Source: Leucothrix pacifica (GTDB taxonomy: Bacteria; Pseudomonadota; Gammaproteobacteria; Thiotrichales; Thiotrichaceae). From it: a DNA stretch of 61,332 bases. Below are positions 14,485 to 23,953 of the stretch, piece after piece. The position numbers and the translations under genes were made by a program. The DNA lies in NCBI RefSeq assembly GCF_003172875.1, contig NZ_QGKM01000014.1, positions 1 to 61,332 on the forward strand. The letters are read 5' to 3'. Position 1 is the stretch's first letter, and each line of letters starts with the position of its first letter. The notes beneath the pieces were generated by a model, which had not been told where the DNA came from, did no database searches, and saw nothing but the letters and a program-made list of their open reading frames with translations.

Positions 14485-15390
14485 ATGTTACAGCTACTGA
14501 CATTACCACTGTCATTAATCGCTGACCGCCTCCTCGGCGAACCTAAACGCTTCCATCCTCTGGTTGGTTATGGCGCATTCGTCGATCGTATCGAAGCGAA
14601 ACTCAATCAGGGTCAGGAAAGAATCAGTAAGGGCGCATTGGCTTGGGTGATTGCGGTGGTTCCTTGCGTTTGCCTGGTCTGGCTGATCGATGAACTCATC
14701 GGTGGCTGGTGGATGAGTATTATTTGTGGCTATTTGGCCATTGGTTGGCAAAGCCTCAGGCAACATGGACAATGGATCGAAAAAGCCCTACTCGCCAATG
14801 ACATGGAGGAAGCCCGTTATAAATTAAGTTGGATTGTCAGCCGCGACACTTCACAACTTGATCGCTCAGACATCAGCCGCGGCAGCATTGAATCCTTATT
14901 AGAAAATGGCAGCGACGCTATTTTTGCACCGCTATTTTGGTTAGCCATCGGTGGCGCACCCGCAGTGGTTTTATACCGACTCAGTAACACGCTGGATGCC
15001 ATGTGGGGCTATCGCAATCAACAATTCGAAGCATTCGGTAAATTCTCCGCACGGATGGATGATGCACTCAATCTTATTCCGGCCAGACTGACCGCACTGA
15101 GCTACGGCATCTGCGGCAACTTTAAAGGTGCAATGCGGGCTTGGCAGGCTCAATTCGGCCAATGGTATAGCCCTAATGCAGGCGTAGTGATGGCAGCGGG
15201 TGCAGGTGCATTAAACCTAAGCCTTGGCGGCGATGCCATCTATGACGGTAACACCAAAAGCCGTCCGACATTAGGCCACGGACACTCGCCAACGCCGGAA
15301 GACTTAACCCACGCACTCACACTGATTGACCGAAGCGTTTATCTGTGGGCTGCGATTGCTCTCATTCTTGCTGGACTCAGCACACTTTAA
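14485..15390 (+). CDS. cbiB: Adenosylcobinamide-phosphate synthase CbiB/CobD
   Basis: A 301-residue integral membrane protein of the CbiB/CobD family. It joins aminopropanol phosphate to adenosylcobyric acid in the late B12 pathway. Family signatures are visible: DRLLGEPKRFHPLVGYG near the start, SRDTSQLDRSDISRGSIESLLENGSDAIFAPLFW (about residues 114-147), NTLDAMWGYRN, and the C-terminal PNAGVVMAAGAGALNLSLGG and GHG. Several hydrophobic segments cross the membrane (about 55-85, 140-160, 280-300). Ten bases separate its stop from cobC, so they form an operon. Naming is confusing: it is CobD in Pseudomonas usage and CbiB in Salmonella usage. Confidence 0.92.
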   Translation: MLQLLTLPLSLIADRLLGEPKRFHPLVGYGAFVDRIEAKLNQGQERISKGALAWVIAVVPCVCLVWLIDELIGGWWMSIICGYLAIGWQSLRQHGQWIEKALLANDMEEARYKLSWIVSRDTSQLDRSDISRGSIESLLENGSDAIFAPLFWLAIGGAPAVVLYRLSNTLDAMWGYRNQQFEAFGKFSARMDDALNLIPARLTALSYGICGNFKGAMRAWQAQFGQWYSPNAGVVMAAGAGALNLSLGGDAIYDGNTKSRPTLGHGHSPTPEDLTHALTLIDRSVYLWAAIALILAGLSTL

Positions 15391-15400
15391 CAGGAACACC

Positions 15401-16351
15401 ATGCGACCGACTCACCAACATGGCGGACAGCTGAAACTGGCCAGCGAACGTTATAATATTCCTTTAGAAAACTGGGTGGATTTATCCACTGGCATCAATC
15501 CGGACAGCTACCCTTTACCCGCTGTACCGACAGAAATATGGCAGCGCTTACCTGAAAGCAATGATGGCTTAGAGTCGGCAGCTGCATCGTATTATGGTAG
15601 CTCTCATTTATTGCCGACAGCAGGCTCACAAGAGGCGATTCAACGTTTGCCTTTGTTACGTGAAAGAAGCCGTGTCGGTATTATCAACCCCGCGTATCAC
15701 AGTCACAAACAAGCATGGCAAGCAGCTGGGCATGAGATCTTTCCACTCAATAATGCAGATATCGAAGGCAGCTTATCAGCGCTGGATGTATTGGTTTTGG
15801 TAAACCCAACCAACCCGACTGCTCACCGTTATTCTCTGGAGCAACTGTTGTTTTGGCATCAACAATTAGCACAGCGTGGAGGCTGGTTGGTGGTTGATGA
15901 GGCCTTTATGGACCTGACTCCTGAAGGCAGTTTAATCGCTGAAAAGCCTCGCGCAGGTCTGATTGTTCTGCGATCGATTGGTAAGTTCTTTGGTTTAGCA
16001 GGTATTCGCTTAGGCTTTGTCTGGGCTGACGATACCATTCTCAAAGGCCTAATAAAGCTGCAAGATGATTGGGCAGTGAGTAATCCGGCGCGTTGGGCAG
16101 GACGTTTAGCACTGAGTGATTTCAGATGGCAGCGCGATCAGCGTAAGAAGATCCCTGAATCGATGGCAGGGCTAAAGATACGCTTACAGGCAATTTACCA
16201 ATGTGAGGTTGCAGAAGCAGGCTTATTCGCCTATGTGCCTTTGGGCAAAGAGTCGGCGATAGAAGAGCATGAACGCTTATGTAAAACGGGTGTGCTGACG
16301 CGCTTGTTTGCGGACGCTGGTGCGTTACGTTTTGGATTGGAGAAGCGCTAG
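15401..16351 (+). CDS. cobC: Threonine-phosphate decarboxylase (CobC/CobD type)
   Basis: A 316-residue PLP-dependent class I/II aminotransferase-fold enzyme. It is predicted to decarboxylate L-threonine O-3-phosphate to aminopropanol phosphate, the substrate of the preceding CbiB. Seen are HGG near the start, DLSTGINPDSYP (27-38), the NPTNPT motif (135-140), DEAF (166-169) and the PLP lysine in RSIGKFFGLAGIRLG (Lys195). The ATG at 15401 follows CAGGAAC, a good ribosome-binding site; the longer upstream frame overlaps cbiB and is not needed. It is slightly shorter than typical members (330-360). Confidence 0.9.
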   Translation: MRPTHQHGGQLKLASERYNIPLENWVDLSTGINPDSYPLPAVPTEIWQRLPESNDGLESAAASYYGSSHLLPTAGSQEAIQRLPLLRERSRVGIINPAYHSHKQAWQAAGHEIFPLNNADIEGSLSALDVLVLVNPTNPTAHRYSLEQLLFWHQQLAQRGGWLVVDEAFMDLTPEGSLIAEKPRAGLIVLRSIGKFFGLAGIRLGFVWADDTILKGLIKLQDDWAVSNPARWAGRLALSDFRWQRDQRKKIPESMAGLKIRLQAIYQCEVAEAGLFAYVPLGKESAIEEHERLCKTGVLTRLFADAGALRFGLEKR

Positions 16352-16400
16352 ACGCTAGATCACAGCCACCAAAGCCCGAAACTGTGGCAAACTAAAGCAT

Positions 16401-17447
16401 ATGATCGATCCAAGCCGTATTCTTGCTGACATAGACAACGCCAATGATCTGGCCACGTTACAACAGATCAGTCAGCAAGTGCCTGAACTGCAAATTCAGA
16501 TCACACAGCAAGGCCGGAAAGCTAATGAACTGGGCCGCATCATTAGCTCAATCACTACCGAGATCACAATTCGCCTGATTCAACTGGCAGAACAACAACT
16601 TGGACCACCTCCTGTTCCGTATGCCTGGATAGTCGCAGGCTCGCAAGCAAGAGAAGAACAAACCAGCCACACAGACCAAGATACTGGACTGGTTATTAGC
16701 AATGCGATGCGCCCTGAGCATGATGCTTGGTTTGAGTCTTTAGCTCGTTTTGTCAGCGATGGCCTGAATAGTTGCGGGTACATCTACTGCCCCGGCGATG
16801 TGATGGCCAGCAATCCAAAATGGCGACAAACCCAAAACGGCTGGCGTGAACATTTTCATCAATGGATTGACCAGCCCCGTAAACGCGGCCTGATGTATTC
16901 GAGTATTTTCTTTGACCTCAGAGCAATCTATGGAGACATTTCGCTGTGGGATGAATTGCATAGCGAGGTTCTGCAGCATACCCGAGGCAACAGCCTGTTC
17001 CTAGCTCAGTTATCCTCAATAGCCCTACATCACAGAGCACCGCTGGGCCTGTTTAATCGCTTTCAATTATGCTCAGAGCCACATGCGGATACGGTCGATA
17101 TCAAACATGGTGGCATTATTCCGATTGTTGATATGGCTCGCATATTTGCACTGGAAACAGGCGTGCTTGCGGTGAATACTCGTGAGCGTTTGCAGCAAAC
17201 AGCGGGGAGCGAAGCGCTCTCACATAGCGGATCTCAGTCCCTACTCGCGGCGTTTGATTTCCTGCATAATTTACGGGCGAATCATCAGTTGCGGCAGCTT
17301 CTGGCTAATGAGAAAGCGGATAACTATATCAACCCAAAAGCACTTTGCGGCGCTGAACGGAAGCAACTGAGAGCCTCTTTTAAAGTGATCCGGTCAATGC
17401 AGCGAACCATAAAAAGTCGCTTAGGTGATGGTTTACTGGATGAATAA
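16401..17447 (+). CDS. DUF294-type nucleotidyltransferase
   Basis: A 348-residue protein with the putative nucleotidyltransferase DUF294 domain. The core is WIVAGSQAREEQTSHTDQDTGLVI (about residues 76-99), where GS...DQD is the Pol-beta-type active site as in GlnD uridylyltransferase. The C-terminal half corresponds to the DUF294 substrate-binding helical domain, with FDLRAIYGD and HGGIIPIVDMARIFAL. Many relatives carry N-terminal cyclic-nucleotide and CBS domains; these are absent here and replaced by about 60 helical residues. Substrate unknown. It lies 49 bases after cobC on the same strand and could share its transcript. Confidence 0.8.
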   Translation: MIDPSRILADIDNANDLATLQQISQQVPELQIQITQQGRKANELGRIISSITTEITIRLIQLAEQQLGPPPVPYAWIVAGSQAREEQTSHTDQDTGLVISNAMRPEHDAWFESLARFVSDGLNSCGYIYCPGDVMASNPKWRQTQNGWREHFHQWIDQPRKRGLMYSSIFFDLRAIYGDISLWDELHSEVLQHTRGNSLFLAQLSSIALHHRAPLGLFNRFQLCSEPHADTVDIKHGGIIPIVDMARIFALETGVLAVNTRERLQQTAGSEALSHSGSQSLLAAFDFLHNLRANHQLRQLLANEKADNYINPKALCGAERKQLRASFKVIRSMQRTIKSRLGDGLLDE

Positions 17448-17539
17448 ATTCAGTGGTGGTCGTTAAATATGCTACTGTAGCGCCAATCACACCTACCCAT
17501 TTCAGACAATACACACCTCTTACTTTTTAAGGCTCCACC

Positions 17540-18178
17540 ATGAACAATAACGACGTACTACGACGCCTCCGCTATACCTTCGAACTTGATGACTCCACCA
17601 TGATCAAGCTGTTCGGCATGGCGGGGCATGAAGTCACTCATGCTGAGATTAGTGATTGGCTAAAGCGTGATGACGACCCTGAGATCAAACAAATTTCTGA
17701 CACCGAAATGGCAGCCTTTCTCAATGGTTTTATCGTCTCGAAGCGCGGTAAGAAAAATGGCAAAACGCCTGAGCCTGAGAAAAAGATGAATAACAACATC
17801 ATGCTCACTAAGCTCAAGATTGCACTCAACATTCAGTCTGAGGAAATACTCGCATTACTGACCTTGGCGGGGTTGCCTATTAGTAAACATGAGCTGAGTG
17901 CCTTTTTCAGAAAGAATTCACACAAGCATTACCGGACTTGTAAAGATCAGATTCTGAGGAATTTCCTGAAGGGAGTGCAGATGCATTATCACGATGGAAT
18001 GGCGTTGCCTGAAATGACTGAGCAAACAAAAACAAATCAAAGCAAGACTGCTCCAAAGAACACTCCGGCAAAGAGCGGCCAGTCGAAAAAACACACGCAA
18101 AAAAATTCCCTAAGTAATGCACCTAAGAAAAAACCTAAGACATTCCAGTGGGGAAAACTACCGAGCGACGACTCCTAG
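17540..18178 (+). CDS. yehS: DUF1456 protein, YehS-like
   Basis: A 212-residue soluble protein with two DUF1456 repeats. The first is NNNDVLRRLRYTFELDDSTMIKLFGMAG...ISDWLKRDDD (residues 2-48). The second is NNNIMLTKLKIALNIQSEEILALLTLAGLPISKHELSAFFRK (about 84-124), followed by the conserved ...FLKGVQMHYH end. The C-terminal 60 residues are a Lys-, Thr- and Ser-rich basic tail, longer than in E. coli YehS (156 residues). The function of YehS is not known. AAGGCTCC upstream of the ATG is a moderate ribosome-binding site. Confidence 0.88.
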   Translation: MNNNDVLRRLRYTFELDDSTMIKLFGMAGHEVTHAEISDWLKRDDDPEIKQISDTEMAAFLNGFIVSKRGKKNGKTPEPEKKMNNNIMLTKLKIALNIQSEEILALLTLAGLPISKHELSAFFRKNSHKHYRTCKDQILRNFLKGVQMHYHDGMALPEMTEQTKTNQSKTAPKNTPAKSGQSKKHTQKNSLSNAPKKKPKTFQWGKLPSDDS

Positions 18179-18193
18179 GCACAGGAGTCATCG
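18166..18193. terminator. Hairpin between converging yehS and eda
   Basis: CGACGACTCCT (18166-18176) pairs with AGGAGTCATCG (18183-18193) with one G-T-type mismatch. The stem covers the yehS stop codon and lies between two convergent genes. There is no clean T run, so termination is inferred from place and stem strength. Confidence 0.5.
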
Positions 18194-18209
18194 ATCTAGG
18201 TATATTTAT

Positions 18210-18857
18210 TTAGCCGGCTAAGATTGATTCAGCCTGAGCTTTAGCTTCACTGGCTAGGCGAGTGATCTCGTCCCAGTTCCCACCATTCAACATATCAGCC
18301 GTAACCAGCCACGTTCCACCGACAGTCGCCACGTTTGGTAGTGATAAGTAGTCAGCCATATTCGCTGGCTTCACACCACCGGTTGGGCAGAAACGGATTT
18401 CAGAAAAGACTGTTGAGAAACCTTTCAGTGCAGCCGCGCCACCTGAAGTACCCGCTGGGAAGAACTTAAGGTCTGTGATTCCAAGCTCCATCGCTGCAAT
18501 GATTTCTGACGCAGTCACAGCACCCGGTAAAAATGGCATGTCGTTATCAGCCGCTGCATGCGCCAGTGTTGCAGTGCAACCAGGACTTACCACAAACTGA
18601 GCACCAGCTTTTTTCACCTGTGCGAACTGCTCTGCACGAGTCACTGTTCCGACACCAATAATAGCCTCCGGCACTTCATTCGCGATGCGCTCAACCACTT
18701 CCATCGCTGATGCAGTGCGCAAAGTCACTTCCAATGCAGTCAAACCACCCGCCACCAAGGCTTTAGCCATCGGTACAGCGTGCTCAGCATTTTCTACGAC
18801 CAATACCGGAATTACAGGATTATTGCCTAGTGCAGCGAATACATCATTTTTAGCCAT
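18210..18857 (-). CDS. eda: KDPG/KHG aldolase
   Basis: A 215-residue 2-keto-3-deoxy-6-phosphogluconate aldolase, the second Entner-Doudoroff enzyme, which splits KDPG to pyruvate and glyceraldehyde 3-phosphate. Class I aldolase signatures are present: the Glu of ALEVTLRT, GVGTV, FVVSPG, and the Schiff-base lysine in DLKFFPAGTSGG, followed by FCPTGGV. The ATG at 18857 is chosen because GGAA lies 7-10 bases upstream; the ATG at 18863 would be too close to it. It follows edd by 127 bases on the same strand, the usual edd-eda order. Confidence 0.95.
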   Translation of the reverse strand: MAKNDVFAALGNNPVIPVLVVENAEHAVPMAKALVAGGLTALEVTLRTASAMEVVERIANEVPEAIIGVGTVTRAEQFAQVKKAGAQFVVSPGCTATLAHAAADNDMPFLPGAVTASEIIAAMELGITDLKFFPAGTSGGAAALKGFSTVFSEIRFCPTGGVKPANMADYLSLPNVATVGGTWLVTADMLNGGNWDEITRLASEAKAQAESILAG

Positions 18858-18984
18858 TATCATTTCCTTTAAAAACGTTTCAGGAGCAACCCTTCAGTTT
18901 CATTATTAAGTGATTGCATCAAGTGCAAACCAAACACACAATATGCATGAGCATCTATCCGCAATCACCTTACAGGTACTTAAG

Positions 18985-20808
18985 TTAAGCTTCCGCGTCA
19001 AAACTACACGCGCCCTGCTCTGCATCACCTACGTTATTGCGGAATGCCGAGAATAACTCCCGACCAAAACCGAAACCAGCCGCCTCTGAAGGGGTTAGTT
19101 CCTGAGTTCTGTTTTTCCAAACTTCGTCATCAACCAATGCGTTAACCTCACCCGTCTCACAGTCTACGCGGACAATATCGCCATCACGTAGTAATGATAA
19201 ACCACCACCCACCATGCACTCTGGCGTCATGTGGATTGCGGTCGGTACTTTACCTGACGCACCAGACAATCTGCCATCTGTTACCAATGCGACACGATGA
19301 CCACGGTCTTGTAGAACCCCCAGCATTGGCATCAATTTATGTAGTTCTGGCATTCCATTGGCTTTTGGCCCTTGGAAGCGCACGACCACTACAACATCGT
19401 GATCAAGCTCACCCGCTTTAAACGACGCCTGAGCATCCTCTTGTGAATCGAAGATACGACATTCTGCTTCGATCAACCAATTCGCCGGATCAACCGCGGA
19501 CACTTTAGTCACCGCACGGCCTAAGTTGCCAGCCAGCAATTTAATGCCGCCCTCGTGACGGAACGGTGCATCAACTGTTGATAAGATATCATCATTATCA
19601 CCCGCTGCTGGTGATTCACGCCATGTCAGCACTTCGTCACTCATAAACGGCTCTTGCGCGTAATCGCCCAGACCAGTCCCTGTTACAGTTTCAACGCTTT
19701 CATGCAACAAACCAGCGCCAAGCAACTCACGTATTACTGACCCAACACCACCAGCCGCGTGGAATTGATTGATGTCTGCCTGACCATTCGGGTAGACCTT
19801 TGCAATCAATGGCACAACGTCTGACAAATCACTGAAGTCATTCCAGTCGATCTGAATGCCTGCTGCACGCGCCATCGCCACCAAATGGATCGTATGGTTT
19901 GTCGAACCACCGGTTGCCATTAAGCCAATCATGCCATTTACAACCGCACGCTCGTCAATAACGTCGCTTAACGGTTTGTAGTTACCACCTGTTTTTGTCA
20001 TCGCCAATAACTGACTAACCGCACGGTCAGTTAATGCATCACGCAGGTTACCTTGTGGTGGTACAAATGCTGCACCAGGCACATGTAATCCCATGATTTC
20101 CATCAGCATTTGATTACTGTTTGCCGTTCCGTAGAAAGTACATGTCCCTTCACTGTGATAAGCAGACAGTTCTGACTCTAATAACTCATCACGGCTCGCT
20201 TTACCTTCTGCATAACGCTGACGAACTTTCGCTTTTTCGCTATTACTAATGCCGGTTCCCATCGGACCAGAGGGTACAAACACCGCTGGTAAGTGACCAA
20301 ATCGTAGCGCTCCAATTAATAAGCCAGGTACGATTTTATCGCAAATGCCTAAGTACAATGCGCCATCAAACACATTATGAGACAAAGCAACTGCAGTGCT
20401 CATCGCGATCAAATCACGACTAAACAGAGACAATTCCATGCCAGGTTCACCCTGCGTTACACCGTCACACATTGCCGGTGTAGCACCTGCTACCTGTGCA
20501 ACAGCGCCCTTGGCACGTGCTGATTCCTTAATCAGATCCGGATAACGCGCATACGGAGAATGTGCTGACAACATGTCATTGTAAGCTGTCACGATACCTA
20601 AATTTGGTGGACGCTCCTGACGCAACATAATCTTGTCGCCTGCCGGTGCAGAAGCCAGGCCATGCGCTAAATTGGTACACCCTAAACCATGTCGTCCAGT
20701 ATGCTTTAACGCTTCCTGCATACGACTCAGGTAGAGACCACGTGACTGCTCACTACGTTTGATAATGCGGTCCGTGACACGATCCACTACTGAGTTTAAG
20801 ATAGCCAT
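18985..20808 (-). CDS. edd: Phosphogluconate dehydratase
   Basis: A 607-residue Edd of the IlvD/Edd Fe-S dehydratase family, normal in length (about 600). It dehydrates 6-phosphogluconate to KDPG. Seen are [24 protein letters not shown] near residue 70, the cluster-binding [24 protein letters not shown] and [12 protein letters not shown]. At the C-terminus are [16 protein letters not shown] and [21 protein letters not shown]. It is divergent from hexR; the 140-bp gap holds two HexR-type palindromes, so repression by HexR, relieved by KDPG, is expected. It continues into eda. Confidence 0.97.
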   Translation of the reverse strand: MAILNSVVDRVTDRIIKRSEQSRGLYLSRMQEALKHTGRHGLGCTNLAHGLASAPAGDKIMLRQERPPNLGIVTAYNDMLSAHSPYARYPDLIKESARAKGAVAQVAGATPAMCDGVTQGEPGMELSLFSRDLIAMSTAVALSHNVFDGALYLGICDKIVPGLLIGALRFGHLPAVFVPSGPMGTGISNSEKAKVRQRYAEGKASRDELLESELSAYHSEGTCTFYGTANSNQMLMEIMGLHVPGAAFVPPQGNLRDALTDRAVSQLLAMTKTGGNYKPLSDVIDERAVVNGMIGLMATGGSTNHTIHLVAMARAAGIQIDWNDFSDLSDVVPLIAKVYPNGQADINQFHAAGGVGSVIRELLGAGLLHESVETVTGTGLGDYAQEPFMSDEVLTWRESPAAGDNDDILSTVDAPFRHEGGIKLLAGNLGRAVTKVSAVDPANWLIEAECRIFDSQEDAQASFKAGELDHDVVVVVRFQGPKANGMPELHKLMPMLGVLQDRGHRVALVTDGRLSGASGKVPTAIHMTPECMVGGGLSLLRDGDIVRVDCETGEVNALVDDEVWKNRTQELTPSEAAGFGFGRELFSAFRNNVGDAEQGACSFDAEA

Positions 20809-20839
20809 CGGTTTGACTCTCCGTGTAAATTATTTAAAA

Positions 20840-20854
20840 TGTAGTTTAACTACA
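20840..20854. promoter_or_regulatory. HexR operator, edd-proximal
   Basis: TGTAGTTTAACTACA is a perfect 15-bp palindrome fitting the published HexR consensus TGTARTTWAATTACA closely. It lies 32 bases before the edd start. Confidence 0.85.
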
Positions 20855-20880
20855 TAATAATATGAATACAAGAGACCCAA

Positions 20881-20896
20881 ATCACATTAATGTGAT
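20881..20896. promoter_or_regulatory. 16-bp perfect palindrome between the HexR sites
   Basis: ATCACATT-AATGTGAT is a perfect inverted repeat. It is not a CRP site, since the half-sites point the wrong way (TCACA..TGTGA). It could be an operator for another factor that co-controls edd and hexR. Confidence 0.4.
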
Positions 20897-20911
20897 AAAG
20901 TAAAACCAAAT

Positions 20912-20926
20912 TGTAATTTAATTACC
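20912..20926. promoter_or_regulatory. HexR operator, hexR-proximal
   Basis: TGTAATTTAATTACC matches the HexR consensus with one mismatch in the last base. It ends 22 bases before the hexR start, suggesting autoregulation. Confidence 0.8.
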
Positions 20927-20948
20927 AAACCGGCAAAGACCGTAGCTT

Positions 20949-21782
20949 ATGTTATCTCTAATTGAATCCTCATTAACTGACCTCAGTAAATCTGAACGCA
21001 AAGTCGCCGAATACGTTCTCAAACACTCCAGCAAAACTATTGAACAGCACATTGCTAAACTGTCTGAAGCAATCGGAGTGAGTGAGCCCACGATTATTCG
21101 TTTCTGTCGACGTTTAGGGTTTAGCGGCTTCAAAGATTTCAAACTTCGACTTGCCCAAACAATTCCTCAGGCCAACCAAGGCCTACTGCTTGATATTAAT
21201 TCTAGTGACACACCACTTGGCATTGGTCAAAAAATCATTGATGGCGCGATTGCCAGTTTGCAGCAAACCCGTGAGTCACTCGATATGGCCTCGTTAAACC
21301 CTGCAGTCTCAGCACTTAAACATGCCAAGCGTATCGAGTTTTACGGCCAAGGCGGTTCGGGTATTGTTGCCACTGACGCTCAGCAAAAATTCTTTCGTTT
21401 AGGTACTCCTGTTGTCGCTTATAGCGACCCTTATATTCATGGTGTGTCCGCTGCTCTGCTTGACGAGAACTGTGTTGTTGTCGCCATCAGCCGCTCTGGT
21501 GACTCCAAAGATCTACTCAGTAGTGTTGCGATTGCCAAGGAAAACGGAACCACCACAATAGCGATCTGCGCCAGTAATTCAGCACTGGCTGAGCTTGCTG
21601 ACATTCACTTGCCTATTGATGTCAAAGAAGACAGTGATCATTACGCACCGATTAAATCCCGCATGTCTCAATTGGCAATGCTGGATACGTTAGCTGTCGC
21701 TGTCGCACTGACCGATGAAGATGCGTTGACTGACAAATTATCAAAAGCCAATGAAGCACTTGCGCACAAATATCAACGCTAG
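20949..21782 (+). CDS. hexR: HexR transcriptional regulator (RpiR family)
   Basis: A 277-residue RpiR/MurR-type regulator. The N-terminal helix-turn-helix (residues 1-77) shows SKSERKVAEYVLKHS and IGVSEPTIIRFCRRLGFSGFKDFKLRLA, very close to HexR of gammaproteobacteria. The C-terminal SIS sugar-phosphate domain (about 120-250) has EFYGQGGSGIVATDAQQKFFRLG and VVAISRSGDSKDLL. HexR senses KDPG and controls central carbon genes. Divergent orientation from edd with two matching operators supports the specific name. The start ATG has only a weak ribosome-binding site. Confidence 0.93.
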   Translation: MLSLIESSLTDLSKSERKVAEYVLKHSSKTIEQHIAKLSEAIGVSEPTIIRFCRRLGFSGFKDFKLRLAQTIPQANQGLLLDINSSDTPLGIGQKIIDGAIASLQQTRESLDMASLNPAVSALKHAKRIEFYGQGGSGIVATDAQQKFFRLGTPVVAYSDPYIHGVSAALLDENCVVVAISRSGDSKDLLSSVAIAKENGTTTIAICASNSALAELADIHLPIDVKEDSDHYAPIKSRMSQLAMLDTLAVAVALTDEDALTDKLSKANEALAHKYQR

Positions 21783-21851
21783 TCACAGTCGCAGACTATT
21801 TACAATACATCCGTAAACGATAGTAATCAGCAATCACTATGACATTCAAAC

Positions 21852-21870
21852 ACTCCGGCATTACCGGAGT
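21852..21870 (+). terminator. Small GC-rich hairpin after hexR
   Basis: ACTCCGG / CCGGAGT form a perfect 7-bp stem with a 5-base loop, 70 bases after the hexR stop. No T run follows, so it may only stabilise the 3' end. The rest of the 282-base gap to the peroxiredoxin shows nothing clear. Confidence 0.35.
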
Positions 21871-22064
21871 ATGCATAGTAAAAGCCGTAAACCAATAGGT
21901 ATCACTACTAATAATTGTATTTATCTATCACAACGATAGCTTTAATCTGATTTATCAATTAATAAGTATTTAATAATATACTAATCGAAAGACAAGAAGC
22001 AGCACACAAACATGGCTTCGAGTCTTGCAACAAACATTAAACAAACAGACAAAGGATAAACATC

Positions 22065-22706
22065 ATGGAAAATACAGAATACGGTATGCCACGCATCAAT
22101 GAACCTGCCCCCGCTTTTGAAGCGCGTACTACACACGGTGTTAAAAAGCTGGAAGATTACAAAGGAAAGTGGTTAGTGCTTTTCTCACACCCTGCTGATT
22201 TCACACCGGTGTGTACAACTGAGTTCACAGCATTTGCAAAGCGCCACGAAGACTTCAAGGCACTTAACACTGAGCTACTTGGTTTATCTATCGACAGTTA
22301 CTACAGCCACATTGCCTGGGTTCGCAACATTAAAGAAAACTTCGGTGTAGAGATAAACTTCCCAATCATCGAAGACCTCAGCATGGATGTAGCACGCGCA
22401 TACGGCATGATTCACCCGGGTGCTGGCGACACTTCAGCAGTCCGTGCCACATTTGTGATTGACCCTGAAGGTGTACTAAGAGCAATGGTTTACTACCCGA
22501 TGTCTAACGGTCGCTCTATTGATGAGTTCGTTCGCTTGGTAACGGCATTACAGACTTCTGATGCGCATGGTATCGCGACTCCGGAAGGTTGGCAGCCTGG
22601 TGACAAGGTTATTGTGCCACCACCTCAGGACATGGAAGCTGCAGAGGCACGTATGAATGAAGGCTACGAGTGTACCGACTGGTATTTCTGCAAGAAGTCT
22701 TTGTAA
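22065..22706 (+). CDS. Peroxiredoxin, Prx6/AhpC-like with C-terminal cysteines
   Basis: A 213-residue peroxiredoxin of the Prx6 type, reducing hydrogen and organic peroxides. The peroxidatic site is [13 protein letters not shown] with Cys50, and the family Arg is in [13 protein letters not shown]. The C-terminus [14 protein letters not shown] adds Cys203 and Cys209, a spacing like the resolving cysteines of archaeal thioredoxin peroxidases (such as Aeropyrum Tpx), rather than the 1-Cys arrangement of eukaryotic Prx6. It stands alone, with AAAGGA before the ATG and its own terminator. Confidence 0.9.
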   Translation: MENTEYGMPRINEPAPAFEARTTHGVKKLEDYKGKWLVLFSHPADFTPVCTTEFTAFAKRHEDFKALNTELLGLSIDSYYSHIAWVRNIKENFGVEINFPIIEDLSMDVARAYGMIHPGAGDTSAVRATFVIDPEGVLRAMVYYPMSNGRSIDEFVRLVTALQTSDAHGIATPEGWQPGDKVIVPPPQDMEAAEARMNEGYECTDWYFCKKSL

Positions 22707-22745
22707 TCATAAAAGCTAGCTGACTCTCATCGAGTCAATTGAGCA

Positions 22746-22779
22746 AACCAAAGCCCGTCATTATCGTCGGGCTTTGGTT
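22746..22779. terminator. Bidirectional terminator between peroxiredoxin and response regulator
   Basis: AACCAAAGCCCG (22746-22757) pairs perfectly with CGGGCTTTGGTT (22768-22779). It sits between two convergent genes and can serve both, although T runs are short. Confidence 0.75.
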
Positions 22780-22791
22780 CGTATGAGGAGA

Positions 22792-23169
22792 TCAAGCAGG
22801 ACCCATCATCCCTACTCTGCGTCCTAGTGCGTCTATTTTTTCGCGTAAATCATTAGGATTGAATGGCTTCTCGATATAATCATCGGCACCTGCTTCCAAA
22901 AATTCAGCCCGCTCTTCCCAACGCTCGTAACTGGTCATCACAATAATGGGATAATCCAGCATGAGATGTCTGATTTTCTTTATCAAATCAATACCGGATA
23001 CACTCGGCAAACCACAGTCAATTACCGCCAGATCAATCTGAAAATCACAAGCCCGATGCAATCCCATCAAGCCATCTGCAGCCGTATCGACCACATACCC
23101 TTTTTTGCGGAGAAAGCCCGCTAAGTTCTCTCTAATTTCATAACAATCTTCGACAATTAATACTCTCAT
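22792..23169 (-). CDS. Single-domain response regulator receiver
   Basis: A 125-residue stand-alone CheY-like receiver with OmpR-type features. Seen are the acidic pair in VLIVEDCYEIR, phosphoacceptor Asp51 in LAVIDCGLPSVSG, the Thr/Ser of VMTSYE and the Lys of IEKPFNP. No output domain follows, and the terminator begins only 13 bases downstream. The ATG at 23169 is preferred since AAGG lies at the right distance; the ATG at 23175 is too near it. No histidine kinase is adjacent, so its partner is unknown. It may act by protein contact or as a phosphate sink. Confidence 0.88.
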   Translation of the reverse strand: MRVLIVEDCYEIRENLAGFLRKKGYVVDTAADGLMGLHRACDFQIDLAVIDCGLPSVSGIDLIKKIRHLMLDYPIIVMTSYERWEERAEFLEAGADDYIEKPFNPNDLREKIDALGRRVGMMGPA

Positions 23170-23860
23170 GTTCATCCTTGAAAATTCTGAGGTGTTACTA
23201 TCTTCTGATTATAAATTATTCATTTAATTCCATAGAAATTTAACTAGATCACTCACTAAAACACCATCGTTTATGACAAGGCAGACCTCTTTAGCTGGCT
23301 CGCATTGATGTCAAAGATAGATTTACACAATATATTCTCAACCAAAGACCTAAATTCCCTTAACCGAAGCGCTGCAAAATGCGGTTTTATATTGCCATGA
23401 GATAGTGATGACTGTTGAAAAGCACTCTCCAAATCTGGCTGTATTTTACCTATTTTCTGGCAGCAAATTGATTGTCTATTATTCACCATCAAAGCCAAGT
23501 TAATAATCGCTGCACACGCATGGTGCAACTACCTTAAGCCTCGCATACCTATTGCCTAATCAACAATTACCTTGATTCTTCTTTATATAAAGTGATTTGC
23601 ACCGTATTTTTATTCAAATCAGGCAATACCACTAAACGCTGAATGATATGCTATTACTCGTTTCATAATTTGACATGACAGATGATGCGCAAACAGACTA
23701 CTAAGAACTGCCATTAGGCACAGTCTTGGTTCAGTCTCGCACAACAATGGACGACAGGATTTAGCCCCTAAAACATTCGGTGCTATCTTTAATGAGCCGC
23801 GCATAATATAGTCACTGGTGAAACACAGAGGATGAAATTGTTAAACGCAGAATTTTGGTC
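23170..23860. other. Long intergenic stretch with no convincing gene
   Basis: About 690 bases upstream of the response regulator carry only short frames. The longest, 23271-23528 on the minus strand (85 codons, TTG start, no ribosome-binding site), resembles nothing I know and lacks coding character. The stretch may be decayed sequence, for example of a lost sensor kinase, but no motif supports that. Confidence 0.4.
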
Positions 23861-23905
23861 TGCCCGGCATGTCGGTCGCTAAAAGACCGTCTTGTTGTGT
23901 GGGCA
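23861..23905 (+). promoter_or_regulatory. Structured leader before the polyamine-type ABC operon
   Basis: TGCCC (23861-23865) can pair with GGGCA (23901-23905), enclosing an inner hairpin CGGTC-GCTAAAA-GACCG (23873-23889). It sits 49-93 bases before the ATPase start. It may be an RNA regulatory element or only a stable leader; no riboswitch class was recognised. Confidence 0.35.
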
Positions 23906-23953
23906 TAAATTGTGTAAGTTAGATTACAGACATATAACAGGGTTATCGTATTT

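Noticed and set aside
20881..20896. CRP binding site in the edd-hexR gap
   Set aside because: The half-sites TCACA/TGTGA are in the reverse order from TGTGA-N6-TCACA and the spacer is 4, not 6.
22792..23169. Response regulator as a truncated OmpR-type gene
   Set aside because: The terminator follows 13 bases after the stop and no DNA-binding domain remnant is found in any frame nearby, so a stand-alone receiver is the simpler reading.
23271..23528. 85-codon minus-strand frame upstream of the response regulator as a real gene
   Set aside because: It has a TTG start, no ribosome-binding site, no recognisable motif and an odd composition. Left as intergenic.
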